Assembly: GCA_016720075.1 (NCBI GenBank)
Contig: JADJXW010000010.1
Coordinates: 1 to 64,000, forward strand
DNA length: 64,000 nt
Reading direction: 5' to 3'
Source: Pseudomonadota bacterium
Lineage (GTDB): Bacteria > Pseudomonadota > Gammaproteobacteria > Steroidobacterales > Steroidobacteraceae
The translations under genes were made by a program, and so were the position numbers. The notes under the pieces are model-generated. The model had not been told where the DNA came from. It made no database searches and worked only from the letters and a program-made list of their open reading frames with translations. Shown piece by piece: positions 8,888-17,812 of the stretch (its first letter is position 1; each line of letters opens with the position of its first letter).

Positions 8888-9702
8888 ATGAAAGTACTCG
8901 TTACTGGCGCCGCGGGTCGCCTCGGTCGCGCTTCGCGCCGCCCCCTTCGACAGGCAGGACACCAGCTTCGCATCGCAGATCTGCCGACTGCTGCACTCGA
9001 GCCAGTCGAGAGTGAAGCGATCCTCAGTGGCAACCTCTGCGAGCCATCGGTCATGGATCAGGCGCTCGAGGGCATCGAGGTCGTCGTGCACTGGGCCGCC
9101 GCGCTCAACGTGCCGGACTTCAATCTGGTTCTGGAGAACAACCATCGCCTGCTCTGCGAACTCTACGAAGGCGCCCGCCGGCACGGAGTACGGCGCATCG
9201 TGTACGCCAGCTCCAACCACGCCTTCGGCCTGCATGAGCCCGGCACGCGGCTTCGCCTCGACGCGCCTTATCGCGCCGACACCTTCTATGGCCTCTCCAA
9301 GGTGTGGGGCGAGGAACTGGGGCGGATGTACTGGACCAAGCACGGTATCGAAACCGTCGCGCTGCGCATCGGTACTTTCATGGATCTTCCCCACGCAATG
9401 TGCGGGAACCGTCGAGCTGGCTCGGGCGGGATGACCTGGAACAGCTGGTGCGCCTGGCCGTGGAAGTGCCCGGCGTGACCTTTGCGCCGGTGTGGGGAAT
9501 CTCGGCCAACACTCGCGCCTACTATGACCTCACCGAGGCCAATGCCATTGGCTATGTTCCGCGCCAGAACGCAGAAGATTTCGCTTCAAGCCTGACTCCG
9601 GAACCCGCCCCTGCTGCCGACGATGTTGCCAATCGTTACCAGGGCGGCAGGTTCGTCACGCAGTCGTGGACACCTGAGGACCAGAGGCCAAGGCGCACCT
9701 AG
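8888..9702 (+). CDS. NAD-dependent epimerase/dehydratase (uronate dehydrogenase-like), frameshifted
   Basis: About 271 residues when two frames are joined. The N terminus has the Rossmann motif VLVTGAAGRLGRA, then HWAAALN, a serine region YASSNHAFG and the catalytic YGLSKVWGEEL (YxxxK), as in extended SDRs of the uronate dehydrogenase type. The frame breaks near 9390: ALRIGTFM is followed one base out by SPRNVREPSSWLGRDDLEQ and GVSANTR-like text (WGISANTRAYYD), both expected in the family. One base is missing. It stands alone on the plus strand between two minus-strand molybdenum hydroxylase operons. Substrate unknown. Confidence 0.72.
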
Positions 9703-9748
9703 ATTCTGGGGGTCGAGAGGCCCGTGCAGTGGCAACTGCTCGAAATGA

Positions 9749-12090
9749 CTAGGCGAGCATTGCTTTGACGTACTCAGGCTTCAACGGAATGCGCCTGGCA
9801 GGCCTGCCTGTTGCGTCGAAGAAGGCCGCGGCAATGGCAGGCGCCGCCAGCGCATTGGCGCTTTCCGATCCCTGCCCGTAGTGCCCCACTTCGGGCCGAT
9901 CAACGATCACGACTTTGAGTTCCGGCATTTCCCCCATCGTCAGGATCGGGTAGCTGCCCCAATGGGTGGCGGTGATCGCCCCTTCATCGAAGGTGACCTC
10001 CTCGTGCAGCGCCTGACCCACGCCAAAGAGACACCCTGCTTCAACCTGCCGCTTCAATTGCAGCGGGTTCACCACGATGCCCAGGTCCATGACGATGGTG
10101 ATTCGCTCAACCTTCACGACGCCCGTCTCAGGCGTCACAGCCACCTGGGCGGCGCAGGCCCAATATCCCTGGTCCCGATGCATGATTGAAACGCCCTGCC
10201 CTCGAACTGCATCGGCACCCCGGGCGCGAGCCTGAGGGGATGGGGACGACCGCGTCTGCCACCCTGACTCCGAACGGAGCCGAACCAGTATCGCCTTGAA
10301 GCGTTCGTCCTTCAGGTGATCGATCCGGAATTGAAGCGCGTCCTTGCCGGCCAGCGCTGCTGCCTCGCTGAACGCGACCTCGCGTGGAAAATTCTGCTGG
10401 AACTGGATGGGCGTGCGCATGGAGTGATCACGCAGCCCGATCGCCAGGACCGATTCGCGCTGCCCGATCTGATACGTCGGGCGCCCCTGCTCCATGACAT
10501 GGGCGATCACGTCGTAGACCCACCGGTCCGAGACCCCAGGGACAGTCTCTGCAGTCCATTCCCGTTTCCTGGCGTCGGAGCGCCGATGTCCGGCAGTCCC
10601 GCGAGAACGGCGCCGATCAGGCGGTCGTCCTGCATCGGCGGCCCTCGATGCTCGGCCTCGTAGGTCTCGATGTTTCCGTCGGCCGCAAGGCCGATACGGA
10701 TCGTGGACAGCATCGTCGAAGAGGAGGTGGACCACTGCATGTCATCGGCGCGCATCCACTGCACCCTCACCGGCCTTCCCACGGCGCGGGAGAGCAGCAC
10801 AGCCTCATCCTCCGAGCCGGCATTGCCACCGTTGGAACGGCCGTAGTGGCCCGACCCGGGGTAGGTGCGCACGACGACGTCTGAGAGCGGCTTGCCCATC
10901 ATGGTGGCAATCCCGCGGCGCAGGAATTGCGGATTCTGGCTGTGTGTGTGCAGCACCACGGAGCCATCGGACTTCACGTCTGCCAGCGAGACGGTCGGGC
11001 TGATGGGTGCATGCTTCATGTAAGGGAAGAAGTAGCTGGCCTCGTGGCGCCTGGATGCCTTGGAGCCTGCCGCCGCATCGCCCTTTGAGGCCGGTGATTT
11101 CGTCGCGGGAAGCTCATCCCAATTCACCTTCCTGCTCAGGTGTTCAGGCAACTTTCCATGGGTTGGCAGCCCCTTCCAGTCAGACCATTTGGTACCGGCT
11201 GCCAATGCCTGCGCTGCGCGAACAGCCTCCCATTCGTCCTCGGCCACAACCCCGACCAGGTTGCCGATCACCACGACCTTCGCGGTGGGAAAGCGCGGGC
11301 GATTCAGCTTCCCGGCAGACACCAGCGTGGAACCCAGGGTGGCAGGATGAACGACGCGCCCATGAAGCATCCCGGGCAGCTTGACGTCTCCCACCCACAC
11401 CGTTTCACCGGAAATCTTGGGGCGCAGGATCGGATTCTTGATGGACTGGCCGACTATCGTGTAGGCGGATGATGGCTTCAGTGGCGGGTCGCCGATGACC
11501 TGCAGGCCGAAGAAGCTCGTGAGATCTCCACGCACGGGGATGGTGAGGCGCAGATCCGCATCCACCACGAGCTTTCCGAAGGTGGCGGACTGTCCGCCAC
11601 CCGAGATGACGCCATCCCTGATCGAGAGCGACTCGCGCGCGACACCGAACTTGCGTGCGGCCAGCCCCAGCATGGCCTCGCGACTGTAGGCCGCCGCCTT
11701 GCGAAGGCTCTGCGCCCCGCGCAGCAGGCCAAAAGTGCCGCCGCCATCGGGAGTGGAGTCGGTGTCACCTGCGACCACAGTGGTGATGTGCTCGACCGGC
11801 ACGCCCAGCTCTTCGGCAACGATCTGCCGGTAGGCGGTGTAGATCGAACTCTGTCCGAAATCACACTTGCCTGTACGCAAGAGGATGGAGTTGTCGTCCC
11901 GGATTTCGATCCACGATCCCAGCCTTGCGGCATCCAGCGATCCGCTCGACCGACCAGTTGATGCAGAATCGGCAGCGGGACTGGCTGCGGGCACAAGGCT
12001 GAACGACACGATCAGCGCACCGCCAGCCTGCAGCACCTCGCGGCGGCTGAGTTGCGCGCCATGAATGGAGAGCGAGTCCATGGCGCTCAT
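9749..12090 (-). CDS. Second xanthine dehydrogenase-family molybdopterin-binding subunit (IorB-like), frameshifted
   Basis: Paralogue of the molybdenum subunit at 5739-8107. The start is ATG 12090, overlapping the small-subunit stop (ATGA). A Tat-like leader is present (LSRREVLQAGGALIVSFSL). Recognisable segments include GKCDFGQSSIYTAYRQIVAEELG, GSGHYGRSNGGNAGSEDEA, VKLPGMLHGRVVHPATLGS and, near the C terminus, HYGQGSESANALAAPAI, corresponding to the GxGE-type active-site loop though reading GQGSE. The frame breaks near 10560 (PDIGAPTPGNGN continues one base out as EWTAETVPGVSDRWVYDV). One base restores a family-length protein of about 780 residues. The substrate is probably a different aldehyde or N-heterocycle from that of the first pair. 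Confidence 0.83.
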
Positions 12091-12611
12091 GATGCGTCTC
12101 CGCGCATCAGCTCCGCCGCTCGCCTTGCCCCATCCAGGATCGCTGCATAACTGGCGCAGCGGCACAGATGTGGAGAGGGGCCGGAAGTGGTCAGCGCGGC
12201 CTTGATATCCGCGTCCGTCGGCTTTGGATTGGCTTCGAGCAGTTCGGTGACCTTGATCATCATGCCGAACTGGCAGATGCCGCACTGGGGCACCTGCTCC
12301 TCGATCCAGGCTTCCTGAACGGGGTGCAATGCGCCGCCCGCAGTCGGCGGGGGCAGCTTCTTCTGCCGGGCCCAGCGTGCGGGGAGGCCCTCGACCGTGG
12401 TGATCTCCTTTCCCTCCAGCGCTGAAATCGGCGTGATGCAGGCACGGATTTCCTGATTCCCCAGCAGTACCGAGCACGCACCACATTGCGCCATTCCGCA
12501 GCCGAATTTCGGCGTCATCACGCCGAGCTCATTGCGCAGCACATACAGCAGCGGCGTATCCGGAGATGCCTTGACGCTGCGCTGGATGCCATTGACGTTC
12601 AGAGTGATCAT
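12087..12611 (-). CDS. (2Fe-2S)-binding small subunit of second molybdenum hydroxylase (IorA-like)
   Basis: 174 residues, slightly longer than its paralogue because of an insert (ARWARQKKLPPPTAGG). All cluster ligands are present: FGCGMAQCGAC, RACITP, CGICQFGMM and a complete HLCRCASY. This contrasts with the 8104-8583 copy. It is cotranscribed with and overlaps the molybdenum subunit. An aldo/keto reductase gene lies 22 bp upstream on the same strand, so the operon probably extends from 14508 down to 9749. Confidence 0.9.
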   Translation of the reverse strand: MITLNVNGIQRSVKASPDTPLLYVLRNELGVMTPKFGCGMAQCGACSVLLGNQEIRACITPISALEGKEITTVEGLPARWARQKKLPPPTAGGALHPVQEAWIEEQVPQCGICQFGMMIKVTELLEANPKPTDADIKAALTTSGPSPHLCRCASYAAILDGARRAAELMRGDAS

Positions 12612-12633
12612 GGGTGGTTTCCTCCTGGGTCCA

Positions 12634-13629
12634 TCACAGTCCGGTCATCTTGAGTGCCGCTTCGGGAAGCCGCTCGCCGCTGACGGTGATCGCGGAGATC
12701 GCCGTCCGTATTGCCTGGAGTTCATTCTCGGTCAGATCGACTCTGTCCGCCCCCAGGTTCTCTTCCAGTCGGTGGAGTTTTGTCGTGCCCGGAATGGGGA
12801 CGATCCAGGACTTCTGGGCCAGCAACCAGGCCAGTGCGATCTGGGCCGGCGATGCGGTCTTGCGAGCGGCGAGCCCCTTCACCACGTCGACGATCGCCTG
12901 GTTTTCACGGCGCGCCCCAGGAGTGAAGCGTGGCACGATGTTCCGAAAGTCGGTGGCATCGAACTGGGTGTTCGAATCTATCGTTCCAGTGAGAAACCCC
13001 GCCCCCAGGGGACTGAACGGGACAAACCCGATGCCGAGCTCCTGCAGCGCGTCCAGCAGACCCGCCTCCGGCCCGCGATAGAACAGGGAATATTCACTCT
13101 GCACCGCCGCATCAGGATGCACGGCGTGGGCACGCCGCAGCGTCTGGATGCCCGGTTCCGACAATCCAAAATGCCGTACCTTGCCGGCGTTGACGAGATC
13201 CTTCACCGCACCGGCAACGTCTTCGATCGGCACGTCCGGGTCCACACGGTGCTGGTAGAAAAGATCGATGTGATCCGTGCGAAGTCGCTTGAGCGAGGCG
13301 TCGGCCACCGCCTTGATGTGTTCCGGTCTGCTGTTGGTGCCCATGCCACGCAGACCGGTAATCGGATCGATCTCAAAGCCGAACTTGGTGCCGATGACGA
13401 CTCGGCTTCGGATGGGCGCAAGCGCCGCGCCAACCAACTCCTCATTCGAAAAGGGTCCGTAGACTTCCGCCGTGTCGAAGAACGTGACCCCGCGGTCGAA
13501 TGCGGCGCGGATAAGCTTGATCATCTCGGCTTTGTCCGCAGGCGGTCCATAGCCCGAGGACATGCCCATGCATCCCAAGCCGATCGCAGACACTTCCAAC
13601 CCGCTGTTTCCAAGTCTTCGTATGTGCAT
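12634..13629 (-). CDS. Aldo/keto reductase
   Basis: 331 residues, a complete (alpha/beta)8-barrel AKR. Active-site residues are visible in FFDTAEVYGPFSNEE (Asp and Tyr), TKFGF (Lys) and YQHRVDP (His). The NADPH-loop region reads IPGTTKLHRLEENLGA. The opening RLGNSGLEVSAIGLGCMGMS is that of the AKR13-like, plant-pathway-related group. It lies between a truncated AKR gene (31 bp upstream) and the molybdenum hydroxylase small subunit (22 bp downstream). It likely reduces an aldehyde or ketone intermediate. Confidence 0.88.
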   Translation of the reverse strand: MHIRRLGNSGLEVSAIGLGCMGMSSGYGPPADKAEMIKLIRAAFDRGVTFFDTAEVYGPFSNEELVGAALAPIRSRVVIGTKFGFEIDPITGLRGMGTNSRPEHIKAVADASLKRLRTDHIDLFYQHRVDPDVPIEDVAGAVKDLVNAGKVRHFGLSEPGIQTLRRAHAVHPDAAVQSEYSLFYRGPEAGLLDALQELGIGFVPFSPLGAGFLTGTIDSNTQFDATDFRNIVPRFTPGARRENQAIVDVVKGLAARKTASPAQIALAWLLAQKSWIVPIPGTTKLHRLEENLGADRVDLTENELQAIRTAISAITVSGERLPEAALKMTGL

Positions 13630-13659
13630 GTGTGACTTCTTGAACCTCGTTGTCCGGGC

Positions 13660-14508
13660 TTAGCCCCGGCGAGGTGCCGCCTCGACTCCCGAGTACACCT
13701 GGACCGCCTCCGGGAGGCGCGCACCGTGAATCTGGATCGCAGAAACCTGTCGATTGAGCTCGGCAAGCTCGGCCGCTGAGAATCGCACCGTGGCGGCTCC
13801 GATATTCTCGAGCATGTGCGGCATCTGGGTCGTGCCGGGAATCGGGACGATCCAGGAGCGCTGGGCCAGCAACCACGCCAGTGCGATCTGGGCGGGTGTC
13901 GCCTGCTTCTGCAGCGCCCACTTCTTCAGGAGCTGAACAAGCGAGAGATTTTGCGGCAGGTTTTCCGGGAGAATCGGCTCTCCACCTTGCGGATGTCGCT
14001 CGGGATCGACGCGATGCTGGTAGAGCAGATCGATGCGATCCGTCCGAAGCCGCTTCAGCATGCCTTCAACAGCCTGCTTGATGTGGTCAGGTCGGCTGTT
14101 GAGGCCAGGTCGCCGGGCGCCGGTCTCCAGATCGATGTTCCAGCCGAACTTCGAAGTGATGACGACTTTGTCCCGGAACGGCGCGATGCCCTCACCCAGA
14201 ATCCGCTCCACCTCGTGCGGTCCATAGGCCTCCGCCGCATCGAAGAAGGTCACTCCGCGGTCGAACGCCGTTCGGATGATGCTCCACATTTCGCTGCGGG
14301 TCGGAATCGTGGTCTGGTACGTCCTGCTCATGTTCTGGACGCCAATACCGATGGCCGAGACCTCCAGCGTTCCGAGCCGTCGTCTGCCGATTGGCGGATG
14401 GTCTGCGGCTTGAGCAGGAAGGCTGGCGCCCATGGGTGCGCCCGCCGCCATGCCCGCTGAAATCAGGAACCCACGGCGATTCAATTGAGGCTCGGATCCG
14501 GTTGCCAT
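13660..14508 (-). CDS. Tat-exported aldo/keto reductase with internal deletion
   Basis: 282 residues. The N terminus carries a twin-arginine-type leader (LNRRGFLISAGMAAGAPMGA), then a typical AKR half with FFDAAEAYGPHEVE, TSKFGWN and LLYQHRVDP. Directly afterwards it jumps to the C-terminal part (ATPAQIALAWLLAQRSWIVPIPGTT). The neighbouring AKR has about 129 residues between HRVDP and SPAQIA; this one has about 35. Roughly 95 residues, covering several barrel strands, are missing without loss of frame. It is probably inactive as a barrel enzyme, unless the deletion is an assembly collapse. Confidence 0.75.
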   Translation of the reverse strand: MATGSEPQLNRRGFLISAGMAAGAPMGASLPAQAADHPPIGRRRLGTLEVSAIGIGVQNMSRTYQTTIPTRSEMWSIIRTAFDRGVTFFDAAEAYGPHEVERILGEGIAPFRDKVVITSKFGWNIDLETGARRPGLNSRPDHIKQAVEGMLKRLRTDRIDLLYQHRVDPERHPQGGEPILPENLPQNLSLVQLLKKWALQKQATPAQIALAWLLAQRSWIVPIPGTTQMPHMLENIGAATVRFSAAELAELNRQVSAIQIHGARLPEAVQVYSGVEAAPRRG

Positions 14509-14571
14509 CGGAGGACTCCACGTCCATTGAGGCGCTTAACTATAGCCCTCGCGCATTCAGCGACTAGGTGG

Positions 14572-14586
14572 TCTAATCCGATAAGA
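14572..14586. promoter_or_regulatory. Putative LysR-type operator (T-N11-A)
   Basis: TCTAATCCGATAAGA is a 7-1-7 interrupted dyad with a single arm mismatch and fits the T-N11-A rule of LysR regulators. It lies 20 bp before the LysR gene (14607) and 63 bp before the divergent AKR gene (14508), the normal position for autoregulation plus target activation. Confidence 0.5.
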
Positions 14587-14606
14587 CTCAGTAGCAGGAC
14601 AACTCA

Positions 14607-15509
14607 ATGGCGCGGGAAGTCTTCGATGACCTGGCGGCGTTTGCCCTGGTTGCCAGGGAGCGCAGCTTCACCAAGGCCGCGGCGAAGCTCGGGATGTCGC
14701 AATCAGCCCTGAGCCAGACCATTCGCCATCTGGAAAAGCGACTGGGACTGCCACTGCTGACGAGAACCACGAGGAGCGTGGCCCCAACCGAAGCCGGGGA
14801 GAAACTGCTGGGTACGGTCGCGCCGCGATTCGAGGAGATCGAAGCAGCACTGGCCTCACTGAATGCGCTTCGGGCACGGCCGGCTGGCAGGATACGGATC
14901 ACTGCAGGGGAACACCCGGCGCTGAGCGTGCTGCAGCCCGCATTGGCAAAGCTGCTGCCTTCGCACCCGGACATCCAGGTCGAAATCATCATCGACTATG
15001 GGCTGACCGACATCGTTGCCGAAGGCTTTGACGCGGGCGTTCGACTGGGCGAACAGGTGGCCAAAGACATGATCGCGGTGCGAATCGGTCCCGACATCCG
15101 CATGGCCGTCGTGGGTTCCCCTGGCTATTTCAACAAGCATCCTTTGCCAAAGACACCACAGGACCTGCCAGCGCACAATTGCATCAATACGCGTCTGCCT
15201 ACCTATGGCGGGAAGTTCCCCTGGGATCTGGAGCGAAAGGGCCGCGAAGTCAACGTACGCGTGGAAGGTCAACTCACCTTCAACAATTCCGCGATGCGCC
15301 TTGCTTCAGTGCTCGATGGCCTTGGGTTGGCGTACATGCCGGAAGACCAGGCGCTCGAATACATATCGAACGGTCGCCTGATCCGGGTGCTGGAGGACTG
15401 GTGTCCTTCATTTCCGGGATACCACCTGTACTACCCGAGTCGCCGACATTCTTCCCCCGCGCTCGGCGTGCTCGTCGACGCGCTGCGATTTCGCGGGAAG
15501 ACGATGTGA
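14607..15509 (+). CDS. LysR-family transcriptional regulator
   Basis: 300 residues. The N-terminal winged helix is canonical (FALVARERSFTKAAAKLGMS, QSALSQTIRHLEKRLGLPLL, TRTTRSVAPTEAGEKLL). The effector domain includes EIIIDYGLTDIVAEGFDAGVR and VGSPGYFNKHPLP, typical of the subgroup that controls neighbouring oxidoreductases. It is divergent from the AKR and molybdenum hydroxylase operon and probably regulates it through the dyad in the 98-bp gap. Confidence 0.92.
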   Translation: MAREVFDDLAAFALVARERSFTKAAAKLGMSQSALSQTIRHLEKRLGLPLLTRTTRSVAPTEAGEKLLGTVAPRFEEIEAALASLNALRARPAGRIRITAGEHPALSVLQPALAKLLPSHPDIQVEIIIDYGLTDIVAEGFDAGVRLGEQVAKDMIAVRIGPDIRMAVVGSPGYFNKHPLPKTPQDLPAHNCINTRLPTYGGKFPWDLERKGREVNVRVEGQLTFNNSAMRLASVLDGLGLAYMPEDQALEYISNGRLIRVLEDWCPSFPGYHLYYPSRRHSSPALGVLVDALRFRGKTM

Positions 15510-15539
15510 ACCGCACTCACCCCGGGAAGCGCAGAGCGA

Positions 15540-16533
15540 TCACGCGACGCCCCAGCAACGCTGCGCAAAGCGCGCCACATCCCTGTGCACCCGCTGGTCT
15601 TCGGGCGTACCGAAGAAACCGCCGTGCGGCATGGCTTCGTAGACGAGCAAATCCACGGCCGCGCCCGCGTCCCGCAGCCCATGGAGCATTCGCACGGCAT
15701 TCGACAGGAACAGATCGCGCGTGCCGGCGGTCAGCAGGGTGGGCGGCCACCCTCCCGAGAAATCACCGAACAGCGGCGAGAGCAGCGGATTCGCGAGATC
15801 GTGGCCATTGGCATAGAGGCGATTGACCGGCCCCAGTCCGTGCTGAAGCACGACATCGATGATCTCGTTGGTCTGGAATGAATCCCCCGACTCCGTCAGA
15901 TCCAGTTGCGGCGTCTCGAGCACCAGTCCCGCCGGCAGAGGCAGGCCCTCCGCCTTCGCGCGCAGCATCAGCGCGGCGGCAAGATTTCCCCCTGCGGAAC
16001 TGCCCTGCACGACGATCTGTCCGGGTTCGTGAAGCCCGAGCACATGACGATAGGCCGCCACGCAGTCATCCAGTGCGGCGGGAAACGGACATTGCGGCGG
16101 CAGCCGATAGTCCGGCGCGTACACGATGGCATCCAGGCGCAAGGCCGCCCGGCTGGCCATGATGCGGCAGAGGTCCCCTCCTCCGGCAATCAGCGCGCCG
16201 CCATGGACCTGGAACAGAACCCGGCGCGAAGACGTCGCACCCTTGCCTGCGCCTTCGCAGCGAAAGCAGTCGAAGAGTCCGAGACGCGTCGCTTCAAAAG
16301 GCGCGTCATCGCCAGGCTCGGGCAACGCCTGAATCATCATTCGCATGTTCGCGTTGGCGCCTTCGGCGTATCGCACCCATCCTTCGATGTCATGCGGGTC
16401 GGGGTGCGGCGGCCATTGAAACGGCGTCTGGGCCGCGCGCGAGCACGGCGCGGGCTTCGGCGCTGATTGAATGCGGGGCGCCGATCAACCGTTCCGGCAC
16501 GCGCAGCGCGGGCTGAGCCTCGGGATCTTCCAC
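15540..16533 (-). CDS. Alpha/beta hydrolase (HSL-type carboxylesterase), frameshifted near N terminus
   Basis: Hormone-sensitive-lipase-type fold. The oxyanion motif is QVHGGALIAGG, the nucleophile elbow GSSAGGN, followed by the acid in AGTRDLFLSNAV and a His in EAMPHGGFFG. The natural start is GTG 16533, two bases after the DUF3237 stop. The first about 35 codons (VEDPEAQPALRVPERLIGAP, then AEARAVLAR) run in one frame and the rest (AAQTPFQWPPHPDPHD onward) in another. The break is at about 16435 in a GCGCGCG run, where two bases would restore it. It is the last gene of the flavin-oxidase operon and probably cleaves an ester or lactone. Confidence 0.8.
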
Positions 16534-16535
16534 CG

Positions 16536-17030
16536 TCAGAGAACCTTGTAGTAACGGATGATGTTGCCGGCTTCGGTCCTGCGGCCGACGCCGATGAACG
16601 CATGGCGCGCGAGCCAGTCGTGCCTGCCTTTCGGCGCCTCGAAAGTGGTCATCGTGCGGAAATACACTTCTTCGGGCAGGATCTGTTCCTTGCTGAGTCC
16701 GTGCGCGATGCGTTCGAACTTGGCCATGACCTCCGGTCCGCGGCCCCAGATGTACGCCCGGGTCTGCAGCATGAACACGCTGCCGTCCTTTTCCTGCAGC
16801 AGGTAGCGCGCATCGCCTGCGAGCACGCCATCGGGCCGGAACAGGCAGAAGTCCCCACCGCTGCCTGGCAACGCGATGCCCGACAGCAACGGACCTTCGA
16901 ACTCGCCGCCATCGAGCACGACCATGCCGCGATCGCCGCCGGAGGGCATGTCCTTGACCTTGGGCAGTGGCCGGAATTTCAGGCGTATTTCAAGCGCGAA
17001 CTCGAACGTCGGGGCGAATGGGTCCTGCAT
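16536..17030 (-). CDS. DUF3237 (UPF0311) family protein
   Basis: 164 residues, near the family length of about 150. The family pattern is clear: LEIRLKF near the start, a central GEFEGP...GSGGDF, and the C-terminal FIGVGRRTEAGNIIRYYKV. The fold is a beta-barrel of unknown activity that often accompanies aromatic and steroid degradation genes. There is no signal peptide. It sits 21 bp after the small secreted protein gene and 2 bp before the esterase gene, so it belongs to this operon. Confidence 0.85.
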   Translation of the reverse strand: MQDPFAPTFEFALEIRLKFRPLPKVKDMPSGGDRGMVVLDGGEFEGPLLSGIALPGSGGDFCLFRPDGVLAGDARYLLQEKDGSVFMLQTRAYIWGRGPEVMAKFERIAHGLSKEQILPEEVYFRTMTTFEAPKGRHDWLARHAFIGVGRRTEAGNIIRYYKVL

Positions 17031-17051
17031 GAGGGCCTCCGTGGATGTGAT

Positions 17052-17429
17052 TCAGGCGGGATGGTGCGTCGCGACCGGGCGGGTGAGCGCCCAGCAAACC
17101 AGGGGCGATGCCGTCGTCGCGTGTGGAATGCGGGCAAAGCGCATCCCGGATCGCGATGCGCAATCCGCGATGACCAGCGCATCGGCCGCCGTTGTCATGC
17201 CACTGACCATGTGTACCTGGTGCGCCGCTGCCAGGCCAGACGAGTACCACAGCAGGGCCGCATCGACTCTGCAATCCAGCGCCACAGCGGCATCGGCGGC
17301 GAATTCGCACGCCTCGGAATAGCGGCCGTCATAAATGGCGACAGATCGACCCGAAGCGCGTGCGACAGCAGGCAGCGCCTGCCCCGCAGCCGCAACCACC
17401 AACAGCGCCAGGCTTTCGCGACGATTCAT
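17052..17429 (-). CDS. Small secreted protein of unknown function, partner of flavin oxidase/cytochrome pair
   Basis: 125 residues. The N terminus NRRESLALLVVAAAGQALPA is a signal with an RR pair, possibly Tat. The mature part has AIYDGRYSEACEFA, LDCRVDAALLW, SGMTTAADALVIADCASRSG and a C-terminal PLVCWAL. I do not recognise the family. It overlaps the cytochrome stop (ATGA), so it is translationally coupled to it. A protein in the same slot of the second flavin-oxidase operon (55024-55398) aligns over the stretch VSGMTTAADALVIADCASRSG (here) and VRGRTRWADFLVVRGQLEAHG (there). Co-occurrence suggests an accessory subunit or maturation factor for the flavocytochrome; this is inference. Confidence 0.65.
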   Translation of the reverse strand: MNRRESLALLVVAAAGQALPAVARASGRSVAIYDGRYSEACEFAADAAVALDCRVDAALLWYSSGLAAAHQVHMVSGMTTAADALVIADCASRSGMRFARIPHATTASPLVCWALTRPVATHHPA

Positions 17430-17812
17430 GGCGTGGATTGCGCCTGCGCGGGGCGACCGAGATAGGCAACGATGCCGTCGAGCTCGGCATCCGTCACTTC
17501 CAGTTTCGACATCGCCGGCATCGCCCCGACTCCCTGGCGCACGATGACGCGGATCGCCTCGGCGGGCATGCGCGTGCCCACGTGAAGCAGCGACTGCGCC
17601 TTGCCCAGGCGATCGGCCAGCACCTGCACGCCGAACCCGCCTCGGTCATGACAGGTGCCGCAGGCATTGGCGTAGTTGCGCGGTGGCGGGGTTGTTGCGG
17701 CGGCCGAAGTGGCGGGTGTCGATGCATTCACCACGGATTGCGGCGCAGTGCAGCCACCCAGTATCGGCAGCATCACGAATGCGGCCACTGCGACTGCCCT
17801 AGGCGCGCTCAT
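17426..17812 (-). CDS. Monoheme cytochrome c lipoprotein (PchC/EhyA-like subunit)
   Basis: 128 residues. A lipoprotein signal ends in LGGC (Cys21), followed by an Ala/Thr/Pro linker and one heme motif CGTCH (51-55). A probable axial Met lies in GAMPAMSKLEV, and the protein ends with TDAELDGIVAYLGRP, a typical class I cytochrome. It overlaps the flavin-oxidase stop (ATGA) and the next start (ATGA). In p-cresol methylhydroxylase and eugenol hydroxylase the cytochrome subunit accepts electrons from the flavin. The arrangement here implies the same, with membrane anchoring. Confidence 0.85.
   Translation of the reverse strand: MSAPRAVAVAAFVMLPILGGCTAPQSVVNASTPATSAAATTPPPRNYANACGTCHDRGGFGVQVLADRLGKAQSLLHVGTRMPAEAIRVIVRQGVGAMPAMSKLEVTDAELDGIVAYLGRPAQAQSTP

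Noticed and set aside
9749..12090. True pseudogenisation of the molybdenum hydroxylase subunits.
   Set aside because: Each has a single one-base break with intact coding on both sides, and similar breaks occur throughout the window, so error is the simpler reading. It cannot be excluded without reads.
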